Positions 25,181 to 34,747 are shown, counted from the first letter of the stretch. The stretch is DNA of 64,000 nucleotides from JAVHLK01 sp043806215 (GCA_043806215.1 JAZDHD010000402.1:10140-74139); one strand, 5' to 3'. A program made the numbers and translations. Notes: generated by a model not told the origin, from the letters alone.

Positions 25181-27886
25181 TCAAAGGTATCCAGTATCAA
25201 GGACCTTCCGGATTGCCGAAAGAATGTCCCGGCTGTCGTAGGGCTTGCTCACGAAACCTCCGGCTCCCCTGCCCCTTTCGTTCCGGGTCAGTCCATTGGA
25301 AGGGTAACCGCTTGCGACAATGACCTTTGCGTCGGGGTCGATGCTCAAGAGTTCTTCCAGACAACGTTTGCCGCCCATTCCCGGCATGATCAAATCGAGG
25401 ATGATGAGATCAATGTCCTTCCGACTGCGGGCGTACAGGTCCAGGGCTTCCTCTCCGCTGTGAACCGTGATCACCTTGTACCCGCCGACCTCTATCATTT
25501 GCCTTGCCATTGTCCGGACACGTTCGTCGTCGTCCACCAGGAGAATGGTTTCGGTTCCCATTGCCGGCATTTCCCTTGCCGCCGCCTTGTCCGGCAAGAG
25601 TTCCCCCGAGGAGACGGGGAAGAAGATCTTGAACGAAGTGCCCCGGCCCGGTTCACTGTAGCACCTGATGTATCCCCCGTGCTGGGAGACAATCCCATGA
25701 ACGGTGGATAAGCCGAGACCGGTGCCTTGTCCGTTGATCTTGGTCGTGAAAAAGGGCTCGAATATTCGGTCCATCACCTCGGGTTCCATGCCGGATCCGG
25801 TGTCTGAAACGGCAAGGAGAACGTAGAGTCCCGGTTTGATACCCAGGTGGGTGCGGACATATTCATCGTTCAGGGAGACATGTTTCGTCTCTATGAGGAT
25901 CTGTCCCCCATTGGGCATCGCGTGCTGTGCGTTCACGGCGAGATTGAGAAGTACCTGTTCCACCTGCGCGGGGTCGGCATCGATGACGGCCGGCTTCTCG
26001 TCGAGCACCAGCCTGATCTCGATCATTCGTGGTACGGTTCGGCGCAGCAGTCGTTGTGCCTTTCGAATCTGTTCATTCAGGTCAATGGGACGGGTCCGGG
26101 ACTCGAGCTTCCTGCTGAACGTAAGAATGCGTGAAACGAGGTCGGCCCCATCCCTTGCAGCTTGTTGAATGACCTCGATCTTCCTGCAATCACGGTCTTC
26201 CTTATCCTTGCCCAACAGGAGAAGCTCCGAATATCCCAAGATTGCTTGAAGCAGGTTGTTGAAGTCATGGGCTATTCCGCCGGCAAGCGTACCGACGGCC
26301 TGCATCTTCTGTGCATGCAGGAGTTGTTTGGAAAGCTCCATCTGCTCCGTAATATCGCGCTTCATTCCGACAAAGTTCGTTATCGCTCCCGAGACGTCCC
26401 GCACCGGTGAAATGGTCGCGTCCTCCGTGTAGAGGGTTCCATCCTTTCTTCTGTTGACTAGTCTCCCCGTCCAGATCTCGCCGCCCCTTATCGTGTTCCA
26501 CAACTGCCCGTAGAATGTGGAATCCTGCTCTCCGCTCTTGAGGATACGAGGATTCTTGCCCAAGAGCTCGTCTTTCGCGTACCCGGTCATCCTCTCAAGA
26601 GCCGGATTCACGTACTGCATGGTGCCCTCCGGGTCGGTGATGACAACACCTTCCGCAGCGTATTCCAAAGCGATTGCCGACCGCCGCTGAACCATGTCGG
26701 AGTGTTTTCTTTCAGTTATGTCCCGGGCAACTCCATGGACGGCTACGGGACGGCCGTTCTTCCGGATCGTCCGGCTCCTGACCTCAATCCATTTCCGAGC
26801 TCCGTCCAATGTCCGTATCCGCAATTCGTACGGGCCGGCTTCATCCACTCCGTCTTCAGTTTTCCGTCGAAGCTGTTCCAGCGCCAAAGGAAGATCATCC
26901 TCCACCACGACATCCCGGACATTGAGGGTGAGAAGCCGCTCTCTGGCGGCCCCCATCAGGTGTTCGGCCGCCTTGTTGGCCGATATGAAATTCCCCCGCA
27001 GATCCTCGGTGAAGATTGCATCGACGGCATTCTCGAAGAGATCCTTGTACCGTGCCTCACTTTGCCTAAGGGCTTCTTCAGCGAGCCTACGGCCGGAGAC
27101 ATCCCGTATCGCTGCGACCCGTATCCGTCGGTCTCCATAATCGATCATCTTTCCCCGTATCTCACAGGGAAACGTCGTGCCGTCCTTGCGGAGAGCCTGC
27201 GCCTCGTAGGGTTCCTCGTATCCGGAGCGAACGTTCTCCAGAACGCGATCTCTATCTTCCGGAACGAACAGAATAGCGCCCGTCTTCCCAACCAATTCCT
27301 CCGCGGGGTACCCAAACATCGTTTCGGCGGCGAGATTCTGCTCTATGACGATTACTCCCTCAGAGAGTAGTATCGCCTCAAAGGTAGCCTCGGAAAGGGC
27401 CCGAAACTTTCTTTCGCTTTCCTGAAGTGCTTCTTCGACCTTCCTGCGGTCCGAAATGTCCTCGACGATTCCCAGGAATCCAACCGCCTTGCCTTCACCG
27501 TCCCGTTGGAGGACCGCATTCAACGACACCAGGCACAGCGTGCCGTCCTTCCTGCCGGAAAGGACCTCACGATTCTTGAGGATTTCCTCTTCCAGGAGAT
27601 CCTTTACGAGATCTTCCCGATCCGAGGCGTTTACACAAAATCCCCGGGCATGTCCGGCAAGGAATTCGTCAACTCCGTCGTAACCCGCGATATGAGCCAT
27701 CTTGGAATTTGCCTGGAGAATAACCCCCTCCATGTTGGACAGAAAAACCCCGACGTTGAGGTTATCCAAAAGCATTCCGTAGTTCCGCCGGTTCTCTTCA
27801 AGAGCCCGCTCGGCGCGCTGGAGGCGTGTCCGCAACTCCTCCGACTCGGCGGACTTCTCTTGCGGCGTATACTCCATGTCGGTCAT
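25181..27886 (-). CDS. Multi-PAS hybrid sensor histidine kinase with C-terminal receiver
   Basis: A 901-residue soluble hybrid kinase. After a short coiled coil there are four PAS domains in a row (cores NYGMLLDNLNVGVFLSN, KFRALSEATFEAILL, RYKDLFENAVDAIFTED, and YAAEGVVITDPEGTMQYVNPALE). Then come His in GGIAHDFNNLLQ, N box NLAVNAQHAM, G boxes DTGSGM and GTGLGLSTVHGI, and a receiver with VDDD, Asp in LIILDLIMPGM and Lys in SKPYD. The start is uncertain: ATG 27886 has AAGGA five bases upstream, while ATG 27904 and the longer frame from 28060 are weaker. No Hpt protein or further regulator is adjacent on its strand. It diverges from the SulP gene across a 367-base gap. Confidence 0.9.
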   Translation of the reverse strand: MTDMEYTPQEKSAESEELRTRLQRAERALEENRRNYGMLLDNLNVGVFLSNMEGVILQANSKMAHIAGYDGVDEFLAGHARGFCVNASDREDLVKDLLEEEILKNREVLSGRKDGTLCLVSLNAVLQRDGEGKAVGFLGIVEDISDRRKVEEALQESERKFRALSEATFEAILLSEGVIVIEQNLAAETMFGYPAEELVGKTGAILFVPEDRDRVLENVRSGYEEPYEAQALRKDGTTFPCEIRGKMIDYGDRRIRVAAIRDVSGRRLAEEALRQSEARYKDLFENAVDAIFTEDLRGNFISANKAAEHLMGAARERLLTLNVRDVVVEDDLPLALEQLRRKTEDGVDEAGPYELRIRTLDGARKWIEVRSRTIRKNGRPVAVHGVARDITERKHSDMVQRRSAIALEYAAEGVVITDPEGTMQYVNPALERMTGYAKDELLGKNPRILKSGEQDSTFYGQLWNTIRGGEIWTGRLVNRRKDGTLYTEDATISPVRDVSGAITNFVGMKRDITEQMELSKQLLHAQKMQAVGTLAGGIAHDFNNLLQAILGYSELLLLGKDKEDRDCRKIEVIQQAARDGADLVSRILTFSRKLESRTRPIDLNEQIRKAQRLLRRTVPRMIEIRLVLDEKPAVIDADPAQVEQVLLNLAVNAQHAMPNGGQILIETKHVSLNDEYVRTHLGIKPGLYVLLAVSDTGSGMEPEVMDRIFEPFFTTKINGQGTGLGLSTVHGIVSQHGGYIRCYSEPGRGTSFKIFFPVSSGELLPDKAAAREMPAMGTETILLVDDDERVRTMARQMIEVGGYKVITVHSGEEALDLYARSRKDIDLIILDLIMPGMGGKRCLEELLSIDPDAKVIVASGYPSNGLTRNERGRGAGGFVSKPYDSRDILSAIRKVLDTGYL

Positions 27887-28253
27887 TGGTTCCTTCAGTG
27901 TCATATCCAGATCCCCCACAAATGCGGCCGGCGCACCTCGCCAATTTCTATTCATCTGCGCATGCAAATATTGTTGCGCCCGGCGCTTCAGATTAGCGCG
28001 TGTACCTGCCCAAGTCAAAGGCCTTGTCCGCGTCGGCAATGGACGAAAGGGGCCCGGCATTGAATTTCCCGGTTGCGTGCACTATCCTGAGTTCCACCCG
28101 GGAGTTCCGTTTGCCCCATCGTTCATGAGCATGGACTCCTGGCAGGGGCTTCGTGGACAACAAGTTGTTATTACAATGCTTTCACAATGACCGCCAAGCC
28201 CTGCCGCCGTCATGGCAAGAACCGCCGCTCCGTTGCGGTTACGAGGTACGGAA
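27887..28253. other. Divergent intergenic region, kinase/SulP
   Basis: No gene is seen. It must hold promoters in both directions. A small palindrome ttgttattacaa lies near 28163-28174, upstream of the SulP start, and might be an operator; nothing else stands out. Confidence 0.3.
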
Positions 28254-30128
28254 ATGCATGGTATCCGTTCGATAAGAACTTACATCGTCCGCCGAATGCC
28301 GATCATTGAATGGTTTCCCCAATACCGAAAGGCGTGGTTAAGGCCGGATCTCATGGCCGGCATGACCCTCGCCGCATTCACCATCCCGGAGGCCATAGCG
28401 TATGCAGAGCTGGCCGGTCTGCCGCCCCAGGCAGGCCTCTATGCCTCCATCGTTCCGCCGATGCTCTACACCGTCTTCGGCACGTCCCGCCACCTTGTCA
28501 TAGGACCCACGGCGGCAATCTCCGTGCTTCTCGCTTCCGGGTTGGGTGCCCTTGCAGTGAACTCTCCGGAGCAGTATGTAGGTTTGGCCGCGCTCACCGC
28601 ACTTCTTATCGGCGTGATGGCCTTCACGGCCTATGCATTGAGACTCGGTTTTCTCGTGAATTACATATCCGAATCGGTCCTCGTGGGATTTGCCACGGGA
28701 GCCGGCCTGTATATTGCCTCAACCCAGATCGCGAAGCTGTTCGGCATCGCCGGCTCCACGGGTCATTTCTTTGAGAGAATCTCCTATCTTGTCCACCACC
28801 TGGGAGCAACCAACCTTTGGGCTCTGTCGCTGGGGACCGCCGGCCTCGCCCTCATCGTCGTGGGTGAACGTCGCTCTCACAGGCTGCCGTGGCCCCTCAT
28901 GGTGGTCTTGGGCTCAATCGGACTGAGCAGCCTCATGGATCTGGTCGGCCGGGGTGTGCACATCGTAGGGGATATCCCGGAGGGCTTGCCTGATCTCAGC
29001 CCCCCTGCGTTCGTGCTCGGCGATCTGCCCGACATCATGGTCCTGGCCGCGGCGGCGTTTCTGCTCTCCTACCTCGAGGGCATGAGCATGGTACGGACCT
29101 TTGCCGCGAAACACCGGTACCGGACCGATTCCAACCAGGAACTCCTCGCGTTGGGGTTTGCAAGTCTCGGAGCGGCCTTCACCCAATCTTATCCCGTCGC
29201 GGGGAGTTTCTCGAGGACTGCCTTGAACGATGCCGCGGGTGCAAAGACTCAGCTCGCCAATGGGATATGCGGTGTTTTCATTGCCCTCGTGGTCATGTTC
29301 CTCACGGGTCTGTTCACCTACCTACCCGAACCGATCCTGGCGGCGGTGGTCCTCGTAGCGGTACGCGGTCTGGTGAAGTTCCCCGAGTTGCGGAAGCTCT
29401 ATGCCCTGAGACGTGCCGAATTCTGGCCTGCAATGGGGGCTCTTATTGCAGTGTTGCTGCTCGGAATTCTCGAAGGTGTGGTCATTGGAGCACTCATCTC
29501 GCTCCTCATAGTCATTGGACGTGCCTCGGAACCACGTATAAGCGTTCTTGGGAAAATACCCGGCGAACCGCAGTTTGCCGATGTCCGCGACAACCCGGAA
29601 AACATTACCGTCCCGGGCCTCCTGATCGTCCGGATAGACGAAGGGATATTCTATGCCAACGCAGAGGCCATCCGCGACAAGATCGTCAATCTTGTCCGGG
29701 AGAGCGGTCAACCGGTGCAGACCGTGGTTCTGGACTTGGAGATGACCGGTGATTTGGACTTGGCCGGGGCCCATATGCTTGCCGACCTGCGGCGGGAGTT
29801 GTCCGATCCGGGCGTTCACATGCGGCTGAGCCGGGTCCAACCCGCGGCCCGCATCCTGTTGGAACGCACAGGGGTCTTGGCTCAAATCGGAGAGGACAAC
29901 ATTCACCCGCGCACTCTCTTCGCCGTAGCGGCATATCTCACGGGCGAGGGAGTGAGCGGCCGCATGGCATTCGACATTCTGCCGGACCTGGTCCGATGCG
30001 TGAAGGAACTGGTCGGCGCCCGTGTGGACCGGTGCGAAGGTGATGAACGAGACCGGCTGGAGACCATTTCCCGTCAACTGGAAACCATTCTCCAAGAACT
30101 GGAAGACATGTGCGGGGTACCGTCGTGA
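28254..30128 (+). CDS. SulP-family anion permease with STAS domain
   Basis: A 624-residue membrane transporter. The start ATG 28254 has GAGG seven bases upstream and comes before the family's first conserved block (LRPDLMAGMTLAAFTIPEAIAYAELAGLPPQAGLYASIVPPMLYTVFG in pieces). About ten to twelve hydrophobic spans follow to residue 420. The C-terminal STAS domain (about 450-560) has LLIVRIDEGIFYANAEAIRD and VVLDLEMTGDLDLAGAHML; the usual phosphorylatable Ser/Thr region reads TGDLDLAG. Beyond it is a tail of about 60 residues. SulP proteins carry sulfate, bicarbonate or other anions; sulfate fits a sulfate reducer but is not proven. Neither flank carries sulfur-assimilation genes. Confidence 0.92.
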   Translation: MHGIRSIRTYIVRRMPIIEWFPQYRKAWLRPDLMAGMTLAAFTIPEAIAYAELAGLPPQAGLYASIVPPMLYTVFGTSRHLVIGPTAAISVLLASGLGALAVNSPEQYVGLAALTALLIGVMAFTAYALRLGFLVNYISESVLVGFATGAGLYIASTQIAKLFGIAGSTGHFFERISYLVHHLGATNLWALSLGTAGLALIVVGERRSHRLPWPLMVVLGSIGLSSLMDLVGRGVHIVGDIPEGLPDLSPPAFVLGDLPDIMVLAAAAFLLSYLEGMSMVRTFAAKHRYRTDSNQELLALGFASLGAAFTQSYPVAGSFSRTALNDAAGAKTQLANGICGVFIALVVMFLTGLFTYLPEPILAAVVLVAVRGLVKFPELRKLYALRRAEFWPAMGALIAVLLLGILEGVVIGALISLLIVIGRASEPRISVLGKIPGEPQFADVRDNPENITVPGLLIVRIDEGIFYANAEAIRDKIVNLVRESGQPVQTVVLDLEMTGDLDLAGAHMLADLRRELSDPGVHMRLSRVQPAARILLERTGVLAQIGEDNIHPRTLFAVAAYLTGEGVSGRMAFDILPDLVRCVKELVGARVDRCEGDERDRLETISRQLETILQELEDMCGVPS

Positions 30129-30875
30129 GGAGGCGGTCCTTGTCCGCAGTTGAGGCTCCCGAGCCCCGACAGGGGCGGCCGAATGTATCACATCACACAA
30201 CTCATTGGATGCACACAGTTTTCGGGCTTCGTAAGTCCGCGATCTTGATGTGCTGAAGGCACTTAGGAATTTAGCCGGGGGATTAATCCCCCGGAAGAAC
30301 GGGATAAAGCGAGCAGGATTTCCGTCCCGAAGGGACGGCGCACGTGGACGCATTCACAATGGAGAGCATTCCGGCGTCCCTTCAGAAAGCGTTGTGAATG
30401 TTCGGCCGCCAAGGCTTCCGGGCCTTGAAAGGCCCGGCTAGCATCGCGTGCCCCTCCGGGACGTTAAGGCTCCCGAGCCTCGACAAGGGCGGCCGAATGT
30501 AAGCCGGCATGGGCACCCACAGGGGGGCGCCCCTACACCATGCCGCCGTCTTGCTGCCGAAGCCCCCCCCCATGGCCGCACATCCTCTTCAATGGGACCC
30601 AGCGCCTCGCTAGGTCGTCTTCCTTCCGTCATCCCGGCGCGGGCCCGTCCAGGATTCATTCCACAATGGAGGCAGAGCCTCCGGCCAGGCATTCCAAGGC
30701 GGAGCCCGGGAACGAGATAGGTAGGGGCGACCGGTGGTCGCCCGCGGAACGCGGGAATGCCATTCGCCCGTTGTGTGTTAATACCAGGTACTGATTTCAC
30801 CGCGGGCACGGCACGCCGTGCCCCTACACCGTGGCGGCGAACGGAGGCCGGCGCCCCGGTCCCCGCTCGTCCGGT
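30129..30875. repeat. Complex repeat region between SulP and thiolase genes
   Basis: About 750 bases without a gene. A word of about 37 bases (ggctcccgagcc then gacaggggcggccgaatg) occurs near 30150 and again near 30465, bracketing a segment with gaaggcacttaggaattt, ccgggggattaatcccccgg and gtcccgaagggac, the words of the nested element at 10301-10577. Right of it, from 30500, come words of the other family: gggcacccacaggggggcgcccc, taggggcgaccggtggtcgccc, ggaatgccattcgcccg and gggcacggcacgccgtgcccc. Short frames here are by-products of these palindromes. Confidence 0.6.
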
Positions 30876-32087
30876 CTATCCCACCTTGAAGATCATGGAT
30901 GCGCCGGTATCGCCGGCCGCACAACCGGTCCAGAGGCAATATCCTCCGCCCAGATCCACCATCTCCTCCAACATCTCCGCGATGATCCTCCCCGCGGTGG
31001 GCGCCTGGGGATGGCCGTAGATCAAAGAACATCCGTAGTTGTTCATCTGCATCACATCGATGCCGAGTTTCTTGGCGAAATTGACGTCATTGACGGCAAA
31101 AGGGTTATGGCTCTTGATGGCCTTCATTTCCGTTATCTTCATGCCCGCATTGGCAAGTGCCATTTCCGCCGCGGGTACCGGCGCTGCGGCCATGAGGCCC
31201 GGCCCGACCCGTGAAAAGCCGTAGGAGACGATTTGGATCTCCACGGCGGGATTTGTGCTCAACTCTTTTGCCTTGTCACGGGTGGTGACGATGAAACCGC
31301 AGTTCCCGTCCGCGGGAAAAGTCTGGGCCCCGAAGCTGTGGACGCCTCCCGGCTCCACCGGTCTCAGCTTTGCCAGCCCCTCCGCGTTGGTGGCGGTTAC
31401 TCCCTCATCCTCCTCGATAAGTTTGGTCTTCTTCCTGCTGAGCCTCACCTCTACGGGGAACATGTAGCGCTTCTGGAAGGCTCGGTCGTTCTCCAAAGAC
31501 ATGAGATACTGCTCGTAGCGGCGGAGCACCACCGCATCGACTTCCTCCCTGGTGATGCCCGCTTGCTTGGCCACATTCTCCGCGGTCTGGAGCATCTTGA
31601 GGGGCGGCTTGACGTTGGGGTCGGAGTTGATGTTGTCCAGAAACCAGTTCTCGTGTATTACCTCTCCTCCGGGCCCTCCCGGGTTGGGCCATACACTGTG
31701 TGCTCCGTTGGAGCACCGGTCCGTCATGAGGCCGAAGCCCACTTCGAACGCACCCTGTTCAATGGCCAGGGCCGCGAGGTTCAAGATCGTGGTGGAAGTG
31801 GAGCAGGCCTGGTGAATGAACAGTCCGGCCAGTCCCTTCTGATTGTCCACGAGTATGCCGCCCGACCAGGTGTGCCCATAGAAGAGATGCTTCTGGTGAT
31901 TCGTGATTCCGAAATAGAGGTAGTCGATGATTGTCGGGTCGATATTCCTTTTTTCCAGAAACCATTTCCTTGCCGTTTTTCCGCCCAACTCGATGGCGTT
32001 CTCATTCTGCATGGACCCCTGCCAACGGCAGAAGGGCGTCGAATAGTAACCGCCGTACGGGATGTATGCCTTTGAAAAGGTGTTCAT
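30876..32087 (-). CDS. Thiolase-fold acyl-CoA enzyme
   Basis: A 403-residue thiolase-superfamily protein. The nucleophile is C95 in HQACSTSTT. Near the C-terminus SHNPFAVNDV, NNYGCSLIYGHPQAPTAGR (the GHP His) and CAAGDTGAS occupy the positions of the other thiolase catalytic motifs. The sequence between is divergent from fatty-acid beta-oxidation thiolases. It is followed (upstream on the strand) by an SDR and a MarR gene. Thiolase plus SDR adjacency recalls the bbs genes for benzylsuccinate beta-oxidation, but the sequence alone does not show that substrate; another acyl-CoA chain shortening is equally possible. The start ATG has AGGAGA upstream. Confidence 0.82.
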   Translation of the reverse strand: MNTFSKAYIPYGGYYSTPFCRWQGSMQNENAIELGGKTARKWFLEKRNIDPTIIDYLYFGITNHQKHLFYGHTWSGGILVDNQKGLAGLFIHQACSTSTTILNLAALAIEQGAFEVGFGLMTDRCSNGAHSVWPNPGGPGGEVIHENWFLDNINSDPNVKPPLKMLQTAENVAKQAGITREEVDAVVLRRYEQYLMSLENDRAFQKRYMFPVEVRLSRKKTKLIEEDEGVTATNAEGLAKLRPVEPGGVHSFGAQTFPADGNCGFIVTTRDKAKELSTNPAVEIQIVSYGFSRVGPGLMAAAPVPAAEMALANAGMKITEMKAIKSHNPFAVNDVNFAKKLGIDVMQMNNYGCSLIYGHPQAPTAGRIIAEMLEEMVDLGGGYCLWTGCAAGDTGASMIFKVG

Positions 32088-32153
32088 GAAACTTGTCTCC
32101 TATGAGTCTTGGTTGAGGATGTTTTCATCCTGCAATGGGGTTGTCCGCACTGC

Positions 32154-32915
32154 CTAGAACACGAACAGGTCGAGACCGCCCATCATGTTCATGATGGATC
32201 CCGTCATATAGGCTGCGCTGTCCGAGCACAAATACGCTATGGCGTCGGCGATTTCCGTAGTGGTTGCGGGTCTCCGGAAGGCCGTCTTCTTTTCAACGGC
32301 CTGGCGGACCGGCTCGGGGAGGCCTTCATAGCTGTCGGTGGCACATATGCCGATGAGCACGCAGTTTGCCGTGATGTTGAACCGTGCACCTTCCAGGGCG
32401 GCAGATTTGGCAAGCGCTATGAGACCGGCCTTGGCGGCACCATAACTTGACTGCCCCGCACCGCCCAACACTCCGGCCACCGACGACATGTTTACGATAC
32501 GGCCCCACTTCTTGGCGCACATGTCCGGCCATGCCTGCTTGATGCAATAGAATGCGGAATTGAGACAAAGCTTCACTTCATAGTCCCATTCTTCCACAGT
32601 GGTCTTGGCAATGCTTATGTTGTGCCCCATGAGCGCCGCATTGTTTACCAGGATATCGACGGACCCGATCTCCTGCTTGATGGCGGCGAAGCCTTTTGCA
32701 ACATCCTCGGCATCAGTCGCATCCATCCGGACGGCAAGAGCCTTTCTGCCCATTGCCCTGATTTCTTCCGCGAGGGCCTCGACCCCTTCCATGTGATTAA
32801 AGCCCGTTACCGCCACATCCGCTCCCTGCCTTGCCAGCGTAAGGGCGGCGTGCCTCCCGACGCCTTTCGGCATGGAAGCGCCTGTTACCAATGCAAGCTT
32901 TCCGTCCAACGACAT
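32154..32915 (-). CDS. Short-chain dehydrogenase/reductase (acyl-CoA alcohol type)
   Basis: A 253-residue classical SDR. The nucleotide-binding loop is TGASMPKGVGRH, DILVNNAALMG is the structural NNAG block, Ser in NMSSVAG and Y-x-x-x-K as YGAAK form the active site. A FabG-like length and a C-terminal YMTGSIMNMMGGL close the fold. The natural role is probably NAD(P)-dependent oxidation or reduction of a 3-hydroxyacyl-CoA, acting before the thiolase encoded 66 bases downstream. AGGAGG precedes the ATG. Promoter probably in the 365-base gap toward the MarR gene. Confidence 0.87.
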   Translation of the reverse strand: MSLDGKLALVTGASMPKGVGRHAALTLARQGADVAVTGFNHMEGVEALAEEIRAMGRKALAVRMDATDAEDVAKGFAAIKQEIGSVDILVNNAALMGHNISIAKTTVEEWDYEVKLCLNSAFYCIKQAWPDMCAKKWGRIVNMSSVAGVLGGAGQSSYGAAKAGLIALAKSAALEGARFNITANCVLIGICATDSYEGLPEPVRQAVEKKTAFRRPATTTEIADAIAYLCSDSAAYMTGSIMNMMGGLDLFVF

Positions 32916-33280
32916 GACTTCCTCCTGTGTGATAATGTTGATGACGAATGCGTACGCCGCCGGGATAACGGGTCTGCTCGAATGCTTTCTCCCGTTCCCT
33001 TACGGCCGTCTGAACGTTTCAAATGGATGTCCCGCAGGACACCGTGTGAAGCGGATGAAGATACTCCAAGCGGTTGAGGCGGATGCGGCCCACGGGGCAC
33101 ACCTCCGGCGGTCCGGCCCGACCCGGGATTTAAATCCATGGATAGGAGAACGGAATAGAGAAGAGGTTTGCCCGGTTACGGATCCCAAGACCGCAACCGG
33201 TTGCGCAAAACCGCTGCAACGTTCAAGTTGAACGAGTATCCTGAATTACGGTTACGTTTCCTTCTCCCGCGTAGTACCGG
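32916..33280. other. Gene-free spacer between SDR and MarR genes
   Basis: No supported gene. It probably carries the promoter of the SDR-thiolase pair or the distal leader of a MarR-SDR-thiolase transcript. ggttacg/cggttac words recur (33173, 33250, 33278) without clear symmetry. Confidence 0.35.
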
Positions 33281-33754
33281 TTACGATCCGGAACCGGCCA
33301 GTTGCTTTCCTTTGCGGACAACCTGCTTGAGAACCTCCAGGATCTCTTCCTTCCGTTCCGGCGGACAGGTCTCCAGGTATTCGGCAACGTGCGGTATCTG
33401 AATCCTTACTATTTCTTCAAGTGCCTTCAAACCGACCGGAGTGATTTGGAGCATGGTGAGACGTTCGTCCCTATCGTCGCTCTTTCTTTCTATGAGACCG
33501 GCCCTCTCCATCCGTTTGGCGAGTCCGGTCACACTCGCGCCCGTGACCAGCATATGCCTGCTGACATTGCCGGACGTGTCCTTACCCAATTCGCATGAAG
33601 CCAAATACTTGAGGAGATTGTAATGTGAAAAAGTCAGTCCGTGCCGGCGAAAGATCGCCGAAGAACGCTTCTTGAACAGTTCCGAAGCCATTACAATGAA
33701 GATCATGACCTTTTCGTCCAAGGTCATGTCGATTTCTCGTTTTGCTTTCAGCAT
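33281..33754 (-). CDS. MarR-family regulator, paralogue 2
   Basis: A 157-residue winged-helix protein. MTLDEKVMIFIVMASELFKK starts the dimer helix; LTFSHYNLLKYLA, then NVSRHMLVTGASVTGLAKRMERAGLIERKSDDRDER form the DNA-binding part, closely matching paralogue 1. ATG 33754 is used because AAGGA lies five bases before it. It heads the SDR-thiolase genes on the same strand, so it is a plausible ligand-responsive repressor of them; BadR of Rhodopseudomonas palustris is a MarR-type regulator of anaerobic benzoate genes, a precedent and not proof. The palindrome in its own promoter suggests autorepression. Confidence 0.87.
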   Translation of the reverse strand: MLKAKREIDMTLDEKVMIFIVMASELFKKRSSAIFRRHGLTFSHYNLLKYLASCELGKDTSGNVSRHMLVTGASVTGLAKRMERAGLIERKSDDRDERLTMLQITPVGLKALEEIVRIQIPHVAEYLETCPPERKEEILEVLKQVVRKGKQLAGSGS

Positions 33755-33814
33755 GTATTCCTTCATGCGAGTGTGCAGATCACTCCAAAGCGGCCGTTAT
33801 TGGACATGTAAACT

Positions 33815-33843
33815 ATTTACTAGTAAACTAATTTCCTTGTCAA
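33815..33843 (-). promoter_or_regulatory. Promoter with MarR-type palindromic operator, MarR paralogue 2
   Basis: Minus-strand TTGACA (33843-33838) followed after 17 bases by GTAAAT (33820-33815). A perfect 12-base palindrome TTTACTAGTAAA at 33816-33827 covers the -10 region. A second ttta/taaa half-site (tgtaaac) lies at 33807-33813. Confidence 0.55.
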
Positions 33844-33970
33844 GCACTTTTCGACATTAACTACGCGTTGCGGGACCGAAAAACCTCCCAACCGTCTTCT
33901 AACCCGCCCTTAGCACGCACCTAACCTGAGAGGAAATAATGGTGTGCATGTGTCTCTCGGGAGTCAAACG

Positions 33971-34747
33971 ATGAAATTGAAGAGAATTTGGAAGAGTGCT
34001 GCGCAGGAGTCATCGCTTTTCGCCGGCTCGGAAGCGGCGGTCCTGGATTGCGGCACAACCGACTTCAGCCTCAACGGCCGCATGTTAAAGGACATTCTGG
34101 TTCACGCCAAGCCCTTGGGCCATAATCAGAAACGACGCAACCACAATCTCGGGTTCGGGTTCATCTACTACGGCGTGGTCCGTGCGATCCGTCCGAAACA
34201 CACGGTGGTCATCGGATCCGGTTACGGATTCAGCGTTGTCTGCCTGGCGCTGGCCATAAGGGACAACGGCGCGGGGCGCCTCAGCTTCGTCGATCCGGCC
34301 TATTCTCTCATCAAGGACGGTCCCGGCAAGACGGTGGGCGGACGGGGGACGTGGAAGGACCCGGAAACGGTCACGAACCATTTCAGGCGATTCGGCGTGG
34401 ACGACGTGGTAACGCATTACAGGTTCAGAAGCGACCAGTTCTTTCCCGAGTACGAAAGGCTCCAATTACCTCCGATCGACCTGGCCTTTATAGACGGATC
34501 GCATACCTATGAAAACGTCCGATACGATTTCCTCGAGGCACTCCGGAGGTCCCGCAAGAACACCTATTTCTTCCTCCACGACACGAATATCTACGTCCGG
34601 GAAGCGATACGGAATGCGGGCGTGAAGAAGTGGTTGGACATTATCAAGAAGGAAGACAAGGCTTTCGAGGTCGTCAACTTTCCCTTCTCTTCCGGAGTGG
34701 CACTCATTCGCATTGTGGACCCGAGCATATGGAAGCGATTTCAGTAA
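33971..34747 (+). CDS. Class I SAM-dependent methyltransferase
   Basis: A 258-residue protein of the Methyltransferase_24 type. HTVVIGSGYGFSVVCLALAI is the SAM-binding motif I, SFVDPAYSL the motif II region, and IDLAFIDGSHTYENVRYDFLEALRRSRKNTYFFLHDTN the later strands typical of this family. ATG 33971 has GGGAG seven bases upstream. It overlaps the phosphatidylserine decarboxylase gene by 19 bases, so the two are translationally coupled, and the PHP-glycosyltransferase gene follows. A lipid or sugar methylation is suggested by context only. Confidence 0.8.
   Translation: MKLKRIWKSAAQESSLFAGSEAAVLDCGTTDFSLNGRMLKDILVHAKPLGHNQKRRNHNLGFGFIYYGVVRAIRPKHTVVIGSGYGFSVVCLALAIRDNGAGRLSFVDPAYSLIKDGPGKTVGGRGTWKDPETVTNHFRRFGVDDVVTHYRFRSDQFFPEYERLQLPPIDLAFIDGSHTYENVRYDFLEALRRSRKNTYFFLHDTNIYVREAIRNAGVKKWLDIIKKEDKAFEVVNFPFSSGVALIRIVDPSIWKRFQ

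Noticed and set aside
29322..30353. 343-codon minus-strand frame opposite the SulP gene
   Set aside because: Antisense to a strongly supported permease and STAS domain; its sequence shows no family features.
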